A stretch of 49,834 bases of DNA, taken from assembly GCF_007992195.1 (NCBI RefSeq), contig NZ_BJZU01000030.1:1-49834 (forward strand). The letters run 5' to 3'. The position numbers were made by a program, and so were the translations under genes. The stretch's first letter is position 1. Every line of letters starts with the position of its first letter. This document shows positions 23,376-33,000 of this stretch, one piece after another. The notes under the pieces are model-generated. The model ran no database searches. It was not told where the DNA came from and saw only the letters and a list, made by a program, of their open reading frames with translations. Origin of the DNA: Methylobacterium oxalidis (GTDB taxonomy: Bacteria; Pseudomonadota; Alphaproteobacteria; Rhizobiales; Beijerinckiaceae).

Positions 23376-24499
23376 ACTTCCTGGAACACGTCGCCAAGGC
23401 GCGGGTGCTCGCCCCCGCCGGCATCCCCGTCCCCCGCGCCGTGCACTGCCGCACGCCGGAGGAGGCCGGGAGCGCCTTCGCCGAGTTCGGCCCCTGCATG
23501 GTCAAGGCGCAGGTGCCGACCGGCAAGCGCGGCAAGGCCGGCGGCATCCGGGCCGCCCGTTCGCCCGAGGAGGCGGTTGAGGTCGCGCGCGCCATCCTCG
23601 GCATGACGATCGACGGCCACGCCGTCGAATCGGTCCTGCTGGAGGAGCGGGCCGAGATCGCCCGCGAGTTCTACGCGGCGATCCTCAACGACACGGCGAG
23701 CCGCAGGCCCCTCGTCCTGTTCTCGACCGAGGGCGGCATGGACATCGAGGAGGTGGCGGAGAGCCGCCCCGAGGCCCTGCGCCGCCACCCGGTCGACCTC
23801 GACCGGGGCTTCACCGAGGCCGAGGCCCGCGCCCTCGTCTCGGGCCTCGACCTCGGGCCGGCGGCCGAGGCGATCCCCGGCATCCTCGCGGCCCTCTACC
23901 GGATCTCCGGCCAAGTCGACGCGGAGCTGATCGAGGTCAATCCGCTGGCGCTGCTCGCGGACGGGCGCGTCGTCGCCCTCGACTGCAAGCTCACCCTCGA
24001 CGATTCCGCGGCCTTCCGGCAGGCGGACCTCGCCGCCGCGGCCGCGCCCGAGCCGATGACGGCGCTCGAGCGCGAGGGGCTGGAGCAGGGGCTCAAGTTC
24101 ATCCAGCTCGACGGCAATGTCGGCGTGCTGGCGAACGGGGCCGGGCTCACCATGACCACGATGGACGTGATCAGCCATTGCGGAGGCCGGCCCGCGAACT
24201 TCCTGGAGATCGGCGGCGAGGCCTACACCAAGTCGGAGGCGGCGCTCCGCCTCGTCCTCGCCAATCCCGGCGTGAAGAGCCTCGTCGTCAACTTCTGCGG
24301 GGCGTTTGCCCGCACCGACGTGATGGCCGAGGGCGTCGTGACCGCCTGGAAGCGGCTCTCGCCCACGGTGCCGGTGTTCTTCTCGATCCACGGGACCGGC
24401 GAGGACGAGGCCGTGCGCCTCGTGCGCGACGGCCTCGGCGTCGAGCCCTACGACATGATGGAAGACGCGGTGCAGGCCGCGGTGGAGGCAGCCCGATGA
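23372..24499 (+). CDS. ADP-forming acyl-CoA ligase, ATP-grasp (beta, SucC-like) subunit; candidate sulfoacetate-CoA ligase
   Basis: A 375-residue SucC/MtkA-like subunit whose ATG overlaps the sauS stop codon (ATGA). Residues ~1-225 form the ATP-grasp domain, including MVKAQVPTGKRGKAGGIRAA, DAELIEVNPLALL and the metal-binding-type LDCKLTLDDSAAF. Residues ~235-375 are the ligase domain with FIQLDGNVGVLANGAGLTMT and NFLEIGGEAYTKSEAAL. In SucC the glycine-rich loop reads HAGGRGKAGG; here it is PTGKRGKAGG, and GGIVRCD is replaced by CGAFARTD, so the acid substrate is probably not succinate. With the alpha subunit it should make acyl-CoA, ADP and phosphate from ATP. The position after sauS points to sulfoacetate. 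Confidence 0.82.
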   Translation: MNFLEHVAKARVLAPAGIPVPRAVHCRTPEEAGSAFAEFGPCMVKAQVPTGKRGKAGGIRAARSPEEAVEVARAILGMTIDGHAVESVLLEERAEIAREFYAAILNDTASRRPLVLFSTEGGMDIEEVAESRPEALRRHPVDLDRGFTEAEARALVSGLDLGPAAEAIPGILAALYRISGQVDAELIEVNPLALLADGRVVALDCKLTLDDSAAFRQADLAAAAAPEPMTALEREGLEQGLKFIQLDGNVGVLANGAGLTMTTMDVISHCGGRPANFLEIGGEAYTKSEAALRLVLANPGVKSLVVNFCGAFARTDVMAEGVVTAWKRLSPTVPVFFSIHGTGEDEAVRLVRDGLGVEPYDMMEDAVQAAVEAAR

Positions 24500-25407
24500 T
24501 CGTCTATCGCCAGCACGCCCGCGTCCTCGTCCAGGGCATGACGGGCAAGCAGGGCAGCTTCTGGACCGAGAAGATGCTCGCCTGCGGCACCAACGTCGTC
24601 GCCGGCGTCAACCCGAAGCGCGCGGGCGAGCGGCACCTCGGCCTGCCCGTCTACGCAACCGCGCGCGAGGCCATGGCCGGGACGCCCTTCGACTGGGCCG
24701 TGATGTTCATCCCGCCCGCGGCGGCGCGGGACGCCGCCCTCGACGCGATCGAGGCGGGCGCGCGGACCGTGGTCATCCTCACCGAGCACATCCCCGCCCG
24801 CGACGTGATCGCGATCCACCACGCCGCCGCGGGCCACGGCACTCGCATCATCGGGCCGAATACGGCCGGGATCGTGACGCCCGGCGACGGCTTCGTCGGC
24901 ATCATGCCGGGGCACAACGGCAACATCTTCCAGCCGGGCGAGGTCGGCGTGATCTCGCGCAGCGGCAGCCTCGGCACCCTGATTTGCCTCAACCTGACCC
25001 GCGCCGGGATCGGCCAGTCCGCCTTCCTCGGCATCGGCGGCGACCCGATGATCGGCACCACGACCCGCGACGCGCTGGAGGCGCTCGACCGGGACGAAGC
25101 GACCCGGGCGGTCGTGATGGTCGGAGAGATCGGCGGTGCGATGGAGGAGGAGGCCGCCGCCTACGCGGCCGGCATGAGCAAGCCCGTCGTGTCCTTCATC
25201 GCGGGCCGCGCCTCGCCACCCGGCAAGAAGATGGGCCATGCCGGCGCCATCGTCTCGGGCGCCTTCGGAAGCTACGCGGGCAAGCGCCGGGCGCTGGAGG
25301 CCGCGGGCGTCGCGGTCGCCGACACGCCGGGCGAGATCCCGCACCTGCTGCGGTCGGCCCTCGGCGCCCCGCGGGACGCCGCGCAGGCCGTGCCGCTGCA
25401 CGCGTGA
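24496..25407 (+). CDS. ADP-forming acyl-CoA ligase, CoA-binding (alpha, SucD-like) subunit; candidate sulfoacetate-CoA ligase
   Basis: A 303-residue SucD/MtkB-like subunit, ATG overlapping the beta-subunit stop codon. The N-terminal CoA-binding Rossmann domain has VLVQGMTGKQGSFWTEKML and GVNPKRAGERHLGLPVY. GTRIIGPNTAGIVTP and GEVGVISRSGSLG are the family's middle motifs. The active-site phosphohistidine lies in GHAGAIVSGAFGSYAGK (His248), identical to the SucD catalytic motif, so the phospho-enzyme mechanism is intact. The last ~15 residues are variable. This is the last gene of the sauU-sauS-ligase operon; a strong hairpin (25440-25461) follows. Malate thiokinase is the closest alternative, but no serine-cycle genes are present here. 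Confidence 0.82.
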   Translation: MIVYRQHARVLVQGMTGKQGSFWTEKMLACGTNVVAGVNPKRAGERHLGLPVYATAREAMAGTPFDWAVMFIPPAAARDAALDAIEAGARTVVILTEHIPARDVIAIHHAAAGHGTRIIGPNTAGIVTPGDGFVGIMPGHNGNIFQPGEVGVISRSGSLGTLICLNLTRAGIGQSAFLGIGGDPMIGTTTRDALEALDRDEATRAVVMVGEIGGAMEEEAAAYAAGMSKPVVSFIAGRASPPGKKMGHAGAIVSGAFGSYAGKRRALEAAGVAVADTPGEIPHLLRSALGAPRDAAQAVPLHA

Positions 25408-25439
25408 GCGGGCCGCTTCGGGAAAGGAACGTGCGGGGC

Positions 25440-25461
25440 GGCGGGGCGGCATCGCCCCGCC
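25440..25461. terminator. Terminator hairpin at the end of the sau operon
   Basis: GGCGGGGCG (25440-25448), a GCAT loop and CGCCCCGCC (25453-25461) form a perfect 9-bp stem between the sau operon and the convergent small membrane-protein gene. No U tract. Confidence 0.55.
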
Positions 25462-25470
25462 CGCGGCCGG

Positions 25471-25716
25471 TCAGGCGCTGAACAGCGCCTGGATGTAGGT
25501 CGTCACGGCCGCGACGGAGCCGAACTTCTCGGCGAAGTCCGGGTCGAAATAGGCCACGCGCGCGGCCACGATGCCGATCACCAGCACCCAGAACAGGCCG
25601 ACGCCCGACCGCATCACGGCCCGGGAGACCGGACCTTGGCGGGACTCGCCGCGGCCGACGGCGCGCAGATCCTGCGCCACCGGCTCGCCGAAAGGATCAA
25701 ACTGAATCTGGCGCAT
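25471..25716 (-). CDS. Small single-pass membrane protein, unknown function
   Basis: An 81-residue protein from the ATG at 25716 (MRQIQFDPFGEPVAQDLRAV). About 35 hydrophilic residues are followed by one transmembrane segment (residues ~36-56, GVGLFWVLVIGIVAARVAYF) and a short C-terminal tail ending in an amphipathic stretch. I recognise no family. Convergent with the sau operon, downstream of the deacetylase gene in the same direction but separated from it by 159 bp. The frame is open 21 codons further upstream, but that part is not membrane-protein-like. Confidence 0.55.
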   Translation of the reverse strand: MRQIQFDPFGEPVAQDLRAVGRGESRQGPVSRAVMRSGVGLFWVLVIGIVAARVAYFDPDFAEKFGSVAAVTTYIQALFSA

Positions 25717-25875
25717 GGGATCCGCGGCACCGACTAGCAAACACGCGGATTCATGTCGTGGATCAAGGCGCCGAAGCAATGGTCGCGTTTTGCAAATTTC
25801 AGGTCTCGGCGAGATGGATCTTCTCTTCTGCCGCTCAATGAGGAGAAGGTTCGTCTTTTCTCCCTCGAAGACTCC

Positions 25876-26910
<1,035 letters not shown>

Positions 26911-27065
26911 GGGGTCCCGCTCCTCCCAGTCCTGATTAGGGCTCGGAGCCGGTTCGCGAAAGGCGCGAGATCTCGGGCGATGCGGATTTAACCAATACTG
27001 TCGATCGGGCCCGCATCCCGGCTCCCGGGTCCGGATCCTGCAGACTCCGTCTCCGCGAAGACGAT

Positions 27066-27085
27066 CCGTTCCCTATCGGGAACGG
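27066..27085 (+). promoter_or_regulatory. Inverted repeat before a small exported-protein gene
   Basis: CCGTTCCC (27066-27073), TATC, GGGAACGG (27078-27085) form a perfect 8-bp stem 33 bp upstream of the ATG at 27119. It could be a leader hairpin or an operator. Confidence 0.35.
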
Positions 27086-27118
27086 CGCAGTGCAGATTTC
27101 GGACATCGGGGAGCTGAT

Positions 27119-27355
27119 ATGAACACGCGCGACATCTGGGCGGTGGTGGCCGTCTCGTTCCTGGCGGCCTGCGCGCTCACCCTGTCGCTGCCGATCCCCT
27201 CGGTCGCGGAGCCGGCCGCTTCCGTGCGGAACGGGCCGGCGCCCCTGCCCCCGGCCGCCGATGCCGCGGTGATCCCGGCCGCGCACGTCTCGGCCGAGAC
27301 GGCCCTCGAAGGCCGTCGCCGCATTCGCGTCGTCTATCCGAGCTACGTGCGTTGA
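27119..27355 (+). CDS. Small predicted exported protein
   Basis: A 78-residue protein with a hydrophobic segment at residues ~8-28 (WAVVAVSFLAACALTLSLPI) that is either a signal peptide or an N-terminal anchor; a Cys at residue 19 lies inside it but without a proper lipobox. The mature part is Ala/Pro-rich and ends in RRRIRVVYPSYVR. GGGGAG lies at good distance from the ATG. No family recognised. Convergent with the 69-residue gene next to it (16 bp apart). Confidence 0.5.
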   Translation: MNTRDIWAVVAVSFLAACALTLSLPIPSVAEPAASVRNGPAPLPPAADAAVIPAAHVSAETALEGRRRIRVVYPSYVR

Positions 27356-27371
27356 GCCGCGGCGGCGCGCC

Positions 27372-27581
27372 TCAGAGTTGACCGTGGACGGGCGGGGTCC
27401 GCCACATGTCGAGGGCGATCATCAGATCCCGGCGCCGCCGGAGCATCTCGATGGCATCCTGTGCCGCAGGGCTCGCCTCGAACAGTTCCGCCGGATGAGC
27501 CTTGCCGAGCGATGCGAAGACCCGGTCCGCGAACTCGGCGCCGTTGGCCTCGATGATCCGGGCTATCTCAGCGAGCATCAT
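27372..27581 (-). CDS. Small hypothetical protein
   Basis: A 69-residue, mainly helical cytoplasmic protein from the ATG at 27581, which has GGGAGG 5 bases upstream. The sequence runs MMLAEIARIIEANGAEFADR to a basic IEMLRRRRDL helix. I recognise no family. A perfect palindrome (27624-27638) lies 43 bp upstream and may control it. Confidence 0.55.
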   Translation of the reverse strand: MMLAEIARIIEANGAEFADRVFASLGKAHPAELFEASPAAQDAIEMLRRRRDLMIALDMWRTPPVHGQL

Positions 27582-27623
27582 GCCTGCCTCCCGATTATCG
27601 CGTTCCCAGCGAATCGCGTGCGC

Positions 27624-27638
27624 ATTGCATGATGCAAT
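27624..27638. promoter_or_regulatory. Perfect 15-bp palindrome, possible operator
   Basis: ATTGCAT-G-ATGCAAT is a perfect 7-1-7 palindrome in AT-rich DNA, 43 bp upstream of the 69-residue gene on the minus strand. Confidence 0.45.
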
Positions 27639-27733
27639 CTCGCAACGGTCAAGCCTGAAATTCGAAACGCGTTCGCAGAAATGCTTGCGGCACCGCACCA
27701 TTGGCAGACGGAGGCCGGTTACACCCGGATGTA

Positions 27734-27787
27734 TGCCGCACGACATACACCTCAAGATTGTATGTCGTGCGGCAATCAAAATTGCCG
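27734..27787. repeat. Two overlapping inverted repeats upstream of the amino-sugar operon
   Basis: The first is a perfect 16-bp inverted repeat: TGCCGCACGACATACA (27734-27749) and its complement at 27759-27774, with a 9-base gap. The second, CGGCAAT-CAAA-ATTGCCG (27770-27787), shares bases with the right arm of the first, so the two hairpins could not form together. Both lie upstream of the predicted promoter at 27822-27850, which favours protein binding over attenuation. Confidence 0.7.
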
Positions 27788-27821
27788 ATTTATCCCGACG
27801 TAATCAGGGGTATATAGGTAT

Positions 27822-27850
27822 TTGTCCTCGGTTCGATCGGCCTGTACTAT
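27822..27850 (+). promoter_or_regulatory. Predicted promoter of the amino-sugar/glycosyltransferase operon
   Basis: TTGTCC (27822-27827), a 17-bp spacer and TACTAT (27845-27850) form a good sigma70-like promoter. Transcription would start near 27857, leaving a leader of only about 12 bases before the ATG at 27869, which also lacks a clear Shine-Dalgarno sequence. Confidence 0.5.
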
Positions 27851-27868
27851 CTTTCATCTCCGTAGTTG

Positions 27869-28303
27869 ATGATGGCGGATCCTCAGGTTGTGAAGGTCGT
27901 TCGTGGCGTCGAGCTCATCGATCAGCGTGTGCACGCCGACCCGCGCGGCGCGCTCGTCGCGCTCGAGCCGCATGAGAACCTTCCGTTCGCACCGCGTCGC
28001 GTGTTCTTCATGGCGGTGGAGAAGCCGGGGACCATCCGCGGCGGCCACGCCAATTCCTGCGACGAGTTCCTCGTCGTTCTGAAGGGATCGGTTCTCGTCG
28101 AGGTCGACAACGGGGGCGAGCGCGCGGGCATTCGCCTGGAGCGGTACGACCAGGGCCTCTGGATCCGCGCGGGTATCCTGATCCACCTGCGCGAGTTCGA
28201 GGCCGGCACGATCCTCCTCGTCTGCGCCTCTGAACTCTACGAGGATACCCGGCACTACGACCGCGCGCGGCCGGACCTGTTCCTGGCGGATTGCCACGCA
28301 TGA
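27869..28303 (+). CDS. FdtA/QdtA-like sugar 3,4-ketoisomerase (cupin)
   Basis: A 144-residue cupin of the WxcM-like/FdtA family. It isomerises dTDP-4-keto-6-deoxyglucose to the 3-keto sugar, the first committed step to dTDP-Fuc3NAc or dTDP-Qui3NAc. Recognisable parts are the DPRGALVALE start, PRRVFFMAVEKPGTIRGGHA with the metal/active-site-type HA, CDEFLVVLKGSVLVEVDNGG, and LLVCASELYEDTRHYDR near the C-terminus (the family's LVLAS-x-Y-D motif, here CASELYED). It is the first of four genes joined by 4-bp overlaps. Whether the product has galacto or gluco configuration cannot be told from the sequence. Confidence 0.85.
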   Translation: MMADPQVVKVVRGVELIDQRVHADPRGALVALEPHENLPFAPRRVFFMAVEKPGTIRGGHANSCDEFLVVLKGSVLVEVDNGGERAGIRLERYDQGLWIRAGILIHLREFEAGTILLVCASELYEDTRHYDRARPDLFLADCHA

Positions 28304-29391
28304 CCATCCCGCAGGCGGCGCCTCCGCGGCGCATCGCCCGCTTCCGGGAGGAGATCGACCGCGCGGTCGCCTCCGTCCTCGGCGGCAGCACCTACATCCT
28401 CGGGCAGGCGGTGGCGGATTTCGAGGCGGCCTTCGCGGCCAGTGCCGGGCAGCCGCACGGCGTCGGCGTCGCCTCCGGCACGGAGGCGCTGGCGCTGGCC
28501 CTGCGCGCCCTCGGGATCGGCCCCGGCGACGAGGTCATCGCGCCGGCCCTCACCTTCGCGGGGACGGCCCAGGCGGTCCTCCAGTGCGGCGCGCTGCCCC
28601 GGCTCGTCGACGTCGACCCGGTCACGCGCTGCCTCGATCCTGCCCGGGTGGCGGAGGCGGTGGGAGCGCGCACGGCCGCGATCCTGCCCGTGCACCTGTT
28701 CGGCCATCCCGCCGACATGCCCGCGCTGATGAAGATCGCCGAGCATCACGGCCTCGCGGTGATCGAGGATTGCGCGCAGTGCCACGGCGCCAGCCTCGCG
28801 GGGCGGCCGCTCGGCAGCTTCGGTCACGCCGCCGCCTACTCCTTCTACCCGACGAAGAACCTCGGATGCGTCGGCGACGGCGGCGCGATCCTCACCCGCG
28901 ACGCGGCCCTCGCGGACCGGCTGCGGGCCCTGCGCCACTACGGCTTCGCGGGGCCCGAGCGTGTGAGCCGCGGCCTCGGCTTCAACGCGCGCCTCGACGA
29001 GATCCAGGCCGCGATCCTCCTCGTGCTGCTGCCGCATCTCGAGGCCGGCAACGCCGAGCGCCGCGCCATCGCGGCCCGCTACCGGGCCTGCCTGAGCCTG
29101 TCCGGCCTCGGCCTGCCCCCAGAGGCGCCGGGCCACGTCTATCACCAGTTCGCCGTGACCCACCCAGAGCGCGACCGCCTGATGCGCCACCTCGCCGAGG
29201 CCGGCATCGGCACCGCCGTGCACTACGCTCCGGGCCTCCACCGGCACCCCGCCTTCCGCGAGGGCGCGACCGGCCCGCTGCCCGTCACGGACGCGCTCGC
29301 CGCGACCCTTCTCAGCCTGCCGATCCAGCCCGAGGTCGCGGACGAGGCGCCGGCCCGGGTCGCGCAGGCACTTCGGGGTTTTTCCCTGTGA
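28300..29391 (+). CDS. DegT/DnrJ/EryC1-family sugar aminotransferase (FdtB/QdtB-like)
   Basis: A 363-residue PLP-dependent aminotransferase, ATG overlapping the stop codon of the ketoisomerase gene. SFYPTKNLGCVGDGGAI carries the PLP lysine (Lys186); ASGTEALALALRALGIGPGD, VHLFGHPADM, IEDCAQCHGA and GFNARLDEIQAAIL are standard family motifs. Coupled with an FdtA-like isomerase it should transfer an amino group from glutamate to the 3-keto position, giving a 3-amino-3,6-dideoxyhexose nucleotide. Length matches FdtB/QdtB. The nucleotide-sugar genes rmlA/rmlB that would supply the precursor are not in the window. Confidence 0.9.
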   Translation: MTIPQAAPPRRIARFREEIDRAVASVLGGSTYILGQAVADFEAAFAASAGQPHGVGVASGTEALALALRALGIGPGDEVIAPALTFAGTAQAVLQCGALPRLVDVDPVTRCLDPARVAEAVGARTAAILPVHLFGHPADMPALMKIAEHHGLAVIEDCAQCHGASLAGRPLGSFGHAAAYSFYPTKNLGCVGDGGAILTRDAALADRLRALRHYGFAGPERVSRGLGFNARLDEIQAAILLVLLPHLEAGNAERRAIAARYRACLSLSGLGLPPEAPGHVYHQFAVTHPERDRLMRHLAEAGIGTAVHYAPGLHRHPAFREGATGPLPVTDALAATLLSLPIQPEVADEAPARVAQALRGFSL

Positions 29392-30047
29392 CGACCCGCG
29401 TGCTCCTGTATGGCGTCGGTTCCCCCGTGGTGGCCGACGTGGAGGAGAGCCTGCACCGGGCGGGGCTCGCCCTCGCTGCGGGCATCCGCAACCGGCCGTG
29501 CGAGAGCCACCTCTCCGAAGCGGCGACGATCCTGGCGCCCGAGGCGCTCTCGCCCGATCTCCTCGCCCTGCCCTTCCTCGTGCCCCTGTTCACCCCCGCG
29601 CACCGCCGATTGGCCGCGGGTGAGGCGGCCGCGCGCGGCCTCGCGCACCCTTTCACCCTGATCGACCCGAGCGTCGCGGCTCCGCGCCGGATCGACCTCG
29701 GGTCGGGCTGCTACGTCAATGCCGGCTGCAGCCTCGGCGCGGCAAGCCGGTTCGGCGCTTTCGTCTTCGTCAACCGCGGGGCGAGCATCGGCCACCACGC
29801 GGACCTCGGCGACTTCGTCTCGATCGGGCCGGGCGTCGTCCTGGCGGGCCACGTCACGATGGGCCGCGGCAGCGTCGCCGGTGCCGGCGCCACCATCCTG
29901 CCGGAGCGGACGATCGGCGCGAACGCCGTCGTGGGCGGCGGGGCCGTGGTGACGCGGGACGTGCCGGATGGGTGCCTCGTCCTCGGCAATCCGGCCCGCA
30001 TCGTTCGCCGCGACATCGGCGGCTACCAGGGTCTGCCCGTGACATGA
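29388..30047 (+). CDS. Left-handed beta-helix sugar N-acyltransferase (NeuD/PglD-like)
   Basis: A 219-residue acyltransferase translated from a GTG at 29388 that overlaps the aminotransferase stop codon (GTGA). Residues ~3-90 form a small nucleotide-sugar-binding domain (RVLLYGVGSPVVADVEESLH). From about residue 100 hexapeptide repeats build a left-handed beta-helix; the catalytic His is most likely in ASIGHHADLGDFVSIGPGVV, as in PglD. The end VPDGCLVLGNPARIVRRD is family-typical. It should acylate the 3-amino group of the sugar made by the two preceding enzymes, using acetyl-CoA or another acyl-CoA. Note that it is not the QdtC-type fold family by sequence start. Confidence 0.85.
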   Translation: MTTRVLLYGVGSPVVADVEESLHRAGLALAAGIRNRPCESHLSEAATILAPEALSPDLLALPFLVPLFTPAHRRLAAGEAAARGLAHPFTLIDPSVAAPRRIDLGSGCYVNAGCSLGAASRFGAFVFVNRGASIGHHADLGDFVSIGPGVVLAGHVTMGRGSVAGAGATILPERTIGANAVVGGGAVVTRDVPDGCLVLGNPARIVRRDIGGYQGLPVT

Positions 30048-33000
30048 CGAAGCCCGTCGTCCACCTCTACACGGTCTGCTGGGACGAGGCCGACATGCTC
30101 GGCTTCTTCTTCCGCCACTACGACAGCTTCGTCGACCGCTACGTCGTCTACGACGACGGCTCGACGGACGGCTCCCGCGAGATCCTGGCGGCGCACCCGA
30201 AGGTCGAACTGCGCGCGTTCACCCGGGTCGAGGCGGAATCCTTCGTGCTCTCCCACAAGGCCATGCAGGACGAGGCTTGGAAGGAGAGCCGGGACGTGGC
30301 CGACTGGGTGGTCGTCACGGCGATCGACGAGCACCTTCATGTTCGCGGCCGGGCGATGGCCGGATATCTCGCCGAGCAGGCGTCGCTCGGCGTCACCCTG
30401 GTCCCCGCCCTCGGCTTCGACATGAACCATCCGGAGATGCCCGACGATCACGGCCTGCTCGTCGACCGGGTGACCCGCGGCCGGCCGCGGATCGCCTTCA
30501 ACAAGCTCAGCGTCTTCAAGCCCGAGGCTCTGCGCAAGAGCGGGTTCGGCCCGGGGCGCCACGCCGCCGAGCCGCAGGGTGACCTGCGCCTGCCGGCCCG
30601 CGACGAGCTGATGCTCTGGCACTACAAGCACCTCGGCTTCGCGCGGAACGCCGCGCGCGAGGCCGCACAGGCGGAGCGCCTCGGCCGGGTCGACCGGGTG
30701 CAGGGCTACGGCCGGCACTATCTCTGGGGCGAGACGAGGCTGCGCACCTTCTGGGACGAGATGGAGCGCGAGGCGCGCGATCTCTCGGCCAAGCGGTTCG
30801 ACCCGGCCGTCGCGGCGATCCGCCCCCTCTGGTGGGAAGAGCGCTCCGACATCGTCCGCGCGCCGGCCGAGCACCCTCCATCCGCACAGGCTGGCCGCCA
30901 TGAGCCGGCGCCGCTCGTGTCGGTGCTCGTCAAGAGCTACAACCACGCACCCTACGTGGCGCAGACGATCCGGAGCCTCCTCGACCAAACCTTCCAGGAC
31001 TTCGAGATCGTCGTCACGGACGACGCCTCGGTTGACGCCACCGCGGACATCGTGCGCGGTTTCGCGGATCCCCGCATCCGCCTGGAGGTGCTCCCAGAAA
31101 ACCGCGGCATCTCGGGCGCCATGAACGCGACGATCGCCCGGGCCCGCGGACGCTACCTGGCGATTTTGAACTCCGACGATTGGGCCCTGCCCGGCCGGCT
31201 CGCCCGGCAGGTCGCCTTCCTGGAGGCGAACCCGGGCGTCGCGGCGGTGTTCGGGATGCCGCGGGCGGTCGACGAGGGCGGCGTGCCGACCGTGCCCTTC
31301 AACGACTTCCGCGCGCCCTTGCGCCTGCCCGACTTCTCGCGCCGCTCCTGGCTGCGGCAGTTCTTCTTCCACGGCAACTGCCTGTGCGCGCCGACCGCGA
31401 TGATCCGGCGCTCCGCCTACGAGGCGGTCGGCGCCTACGACCCGCGCCTGACGAACTACCAGGATCTCGACATGTGGATCCGGATGCTGGTGGCGGGCCA
31501 AGCCTTCCACGTGCTGGACGAGGAACTGACGGCCTTCCGCATCCGCGCGGGCGACGCCAACATGAGCGCGCCCCGGCCCGACACGCACCTGCGCTCGGCC
31601 TTCGAGAAGACGAAGATCCTGCGCCACTTCGCCGATCTCGACCGGGCGAGCTTCGACGCCGTGTTCGGCCCCGGCCCTGACGGCTCCGGCGATACCTTCC
31701 CCGCGGATCGACCTGTGGCGCTCTGCGTGGCCGAGCTCGCCCGGCGCAGCCCGCGCGTCGAGTACCAGCACTTCGCCCTGGAGGTCTTCTACGAGGCCGC
31801 TGCGCGGACGGAGGACTTCCACCGATTGCGCGCCGAGGCCGGGACGATCGACGCGTTCGGCCTGCAGGCCGTGACCGCGCGCGACCGCATCATCGCCGAT
31901 CTCCACCGGCAGCCGGGGCGCGGCTTCGCCTATCCGCACGACGCCGCGGAGTGCCGCCGCCTCACCGACATCGCCCTGCTCTACCGGATCGTGCTCGCGC
32001 GCGACCCGGACGACGGCGGGTTGCGGCATCACCTCGGGGCGCTGCGCCAAGGCCGCGACCTCCGCAGGATCGCTGAGGGTTTCGTCGCATCGCACGAGTT
32101 CGCGGTTCTCCGCGGCGAAGACACTGCGGCGGTCGTCCTCTGCAGGCAGGCGGCCGGGCGGGCGCCGTCCGAGTCGGAGCGCGACCTCGCGCCGGACGAA
32201 CTCGCGGTCACGCTCGTCCGCTCGCCCGAGGTGCGGGCTCGGCACGCGGTCCTGCCCGGCCTCTACCCGGACGGGCTGCCGCTCGGCGCCCCTCACCTCT
32301 ACGCGTGGTGGGTCGAGGAGGCGGAAGTCCTTCGGCGCGGACCGCGCCGACCCGCGGACACCTCGGCAAGCGTTTCGGGGAGCGGGCTCCTCCTGTCCTT
32401 GATCGTCCTGATCGACCGCCCGCCCGACCGGGCGGAGGTGGCGCTGCTGCGGCGGATGGCGGCGGGGGCGGCCTGTCAGATCGTGCTCGCTCCTCTCGAT
32501 GCCGCGAGCGACGCGGCAACCCGCGCGCTCTGCGCCGGGCAGAGTCGATTTGCCTGCGCGCCGGGGGATCCGACGGAAGCTTCACGATCCGACGCGGACG
32601 CCGGTTCGGCCGCCGGCCTGGTCCTCGACCGGGCGCAGGCTCGGTGCCGCGGCCCCTTCACGGCGCTGCTCCGGCCCGGTGACCTGATCGCCCTCGACGT
32701 CGTCGCCGCTCTCCAGCCGCTCCTCGACGGGGCCGATGTGCTGCTCACCGACCAGGACATCCACTCGTCCGGAGGCCGCCGCAGCGATCCGGCCTTCAAC
32801 GGCCGTTGGGACCCGGATGCCTGCCTCGCCCGTCCCCCGTCGAGCCTCGTCCTGTTCCGCTCGGACCTGATCGGGCGCCTCGGCGGCTGGTCCGGTGCCG
32901 CCGGGGGGCTGGCGGATCCCAGCCTCATCCAGTGGAGCCTGCTGCTGAGAGCCGGGCACCATCTCGCGCCGGAGCGGATCCGCGCCGCGCATCGGCTCCT

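Noticed and set aside
23372..25407. Ligase subunits as the TCA-cycle succinyl-CoA synthetase (sucCD) or malate thiokinase (mtkAB)
   Set aside because: They overlap sauS rather than TCA or serine-cycle genes, and the glycine loop and the GGIVRCD block of SucC are altered. Not excluded until assayed, but sulfoacetate fits the context better.
27734..27787. The two mutually exclusive hairpins as a transcription attenuator or riboswitch
   Set aside because: The best promoter (27822-27850) lies downstream of both, so they would not be transcribed. No leader peptide or known riboswitch core is visible.
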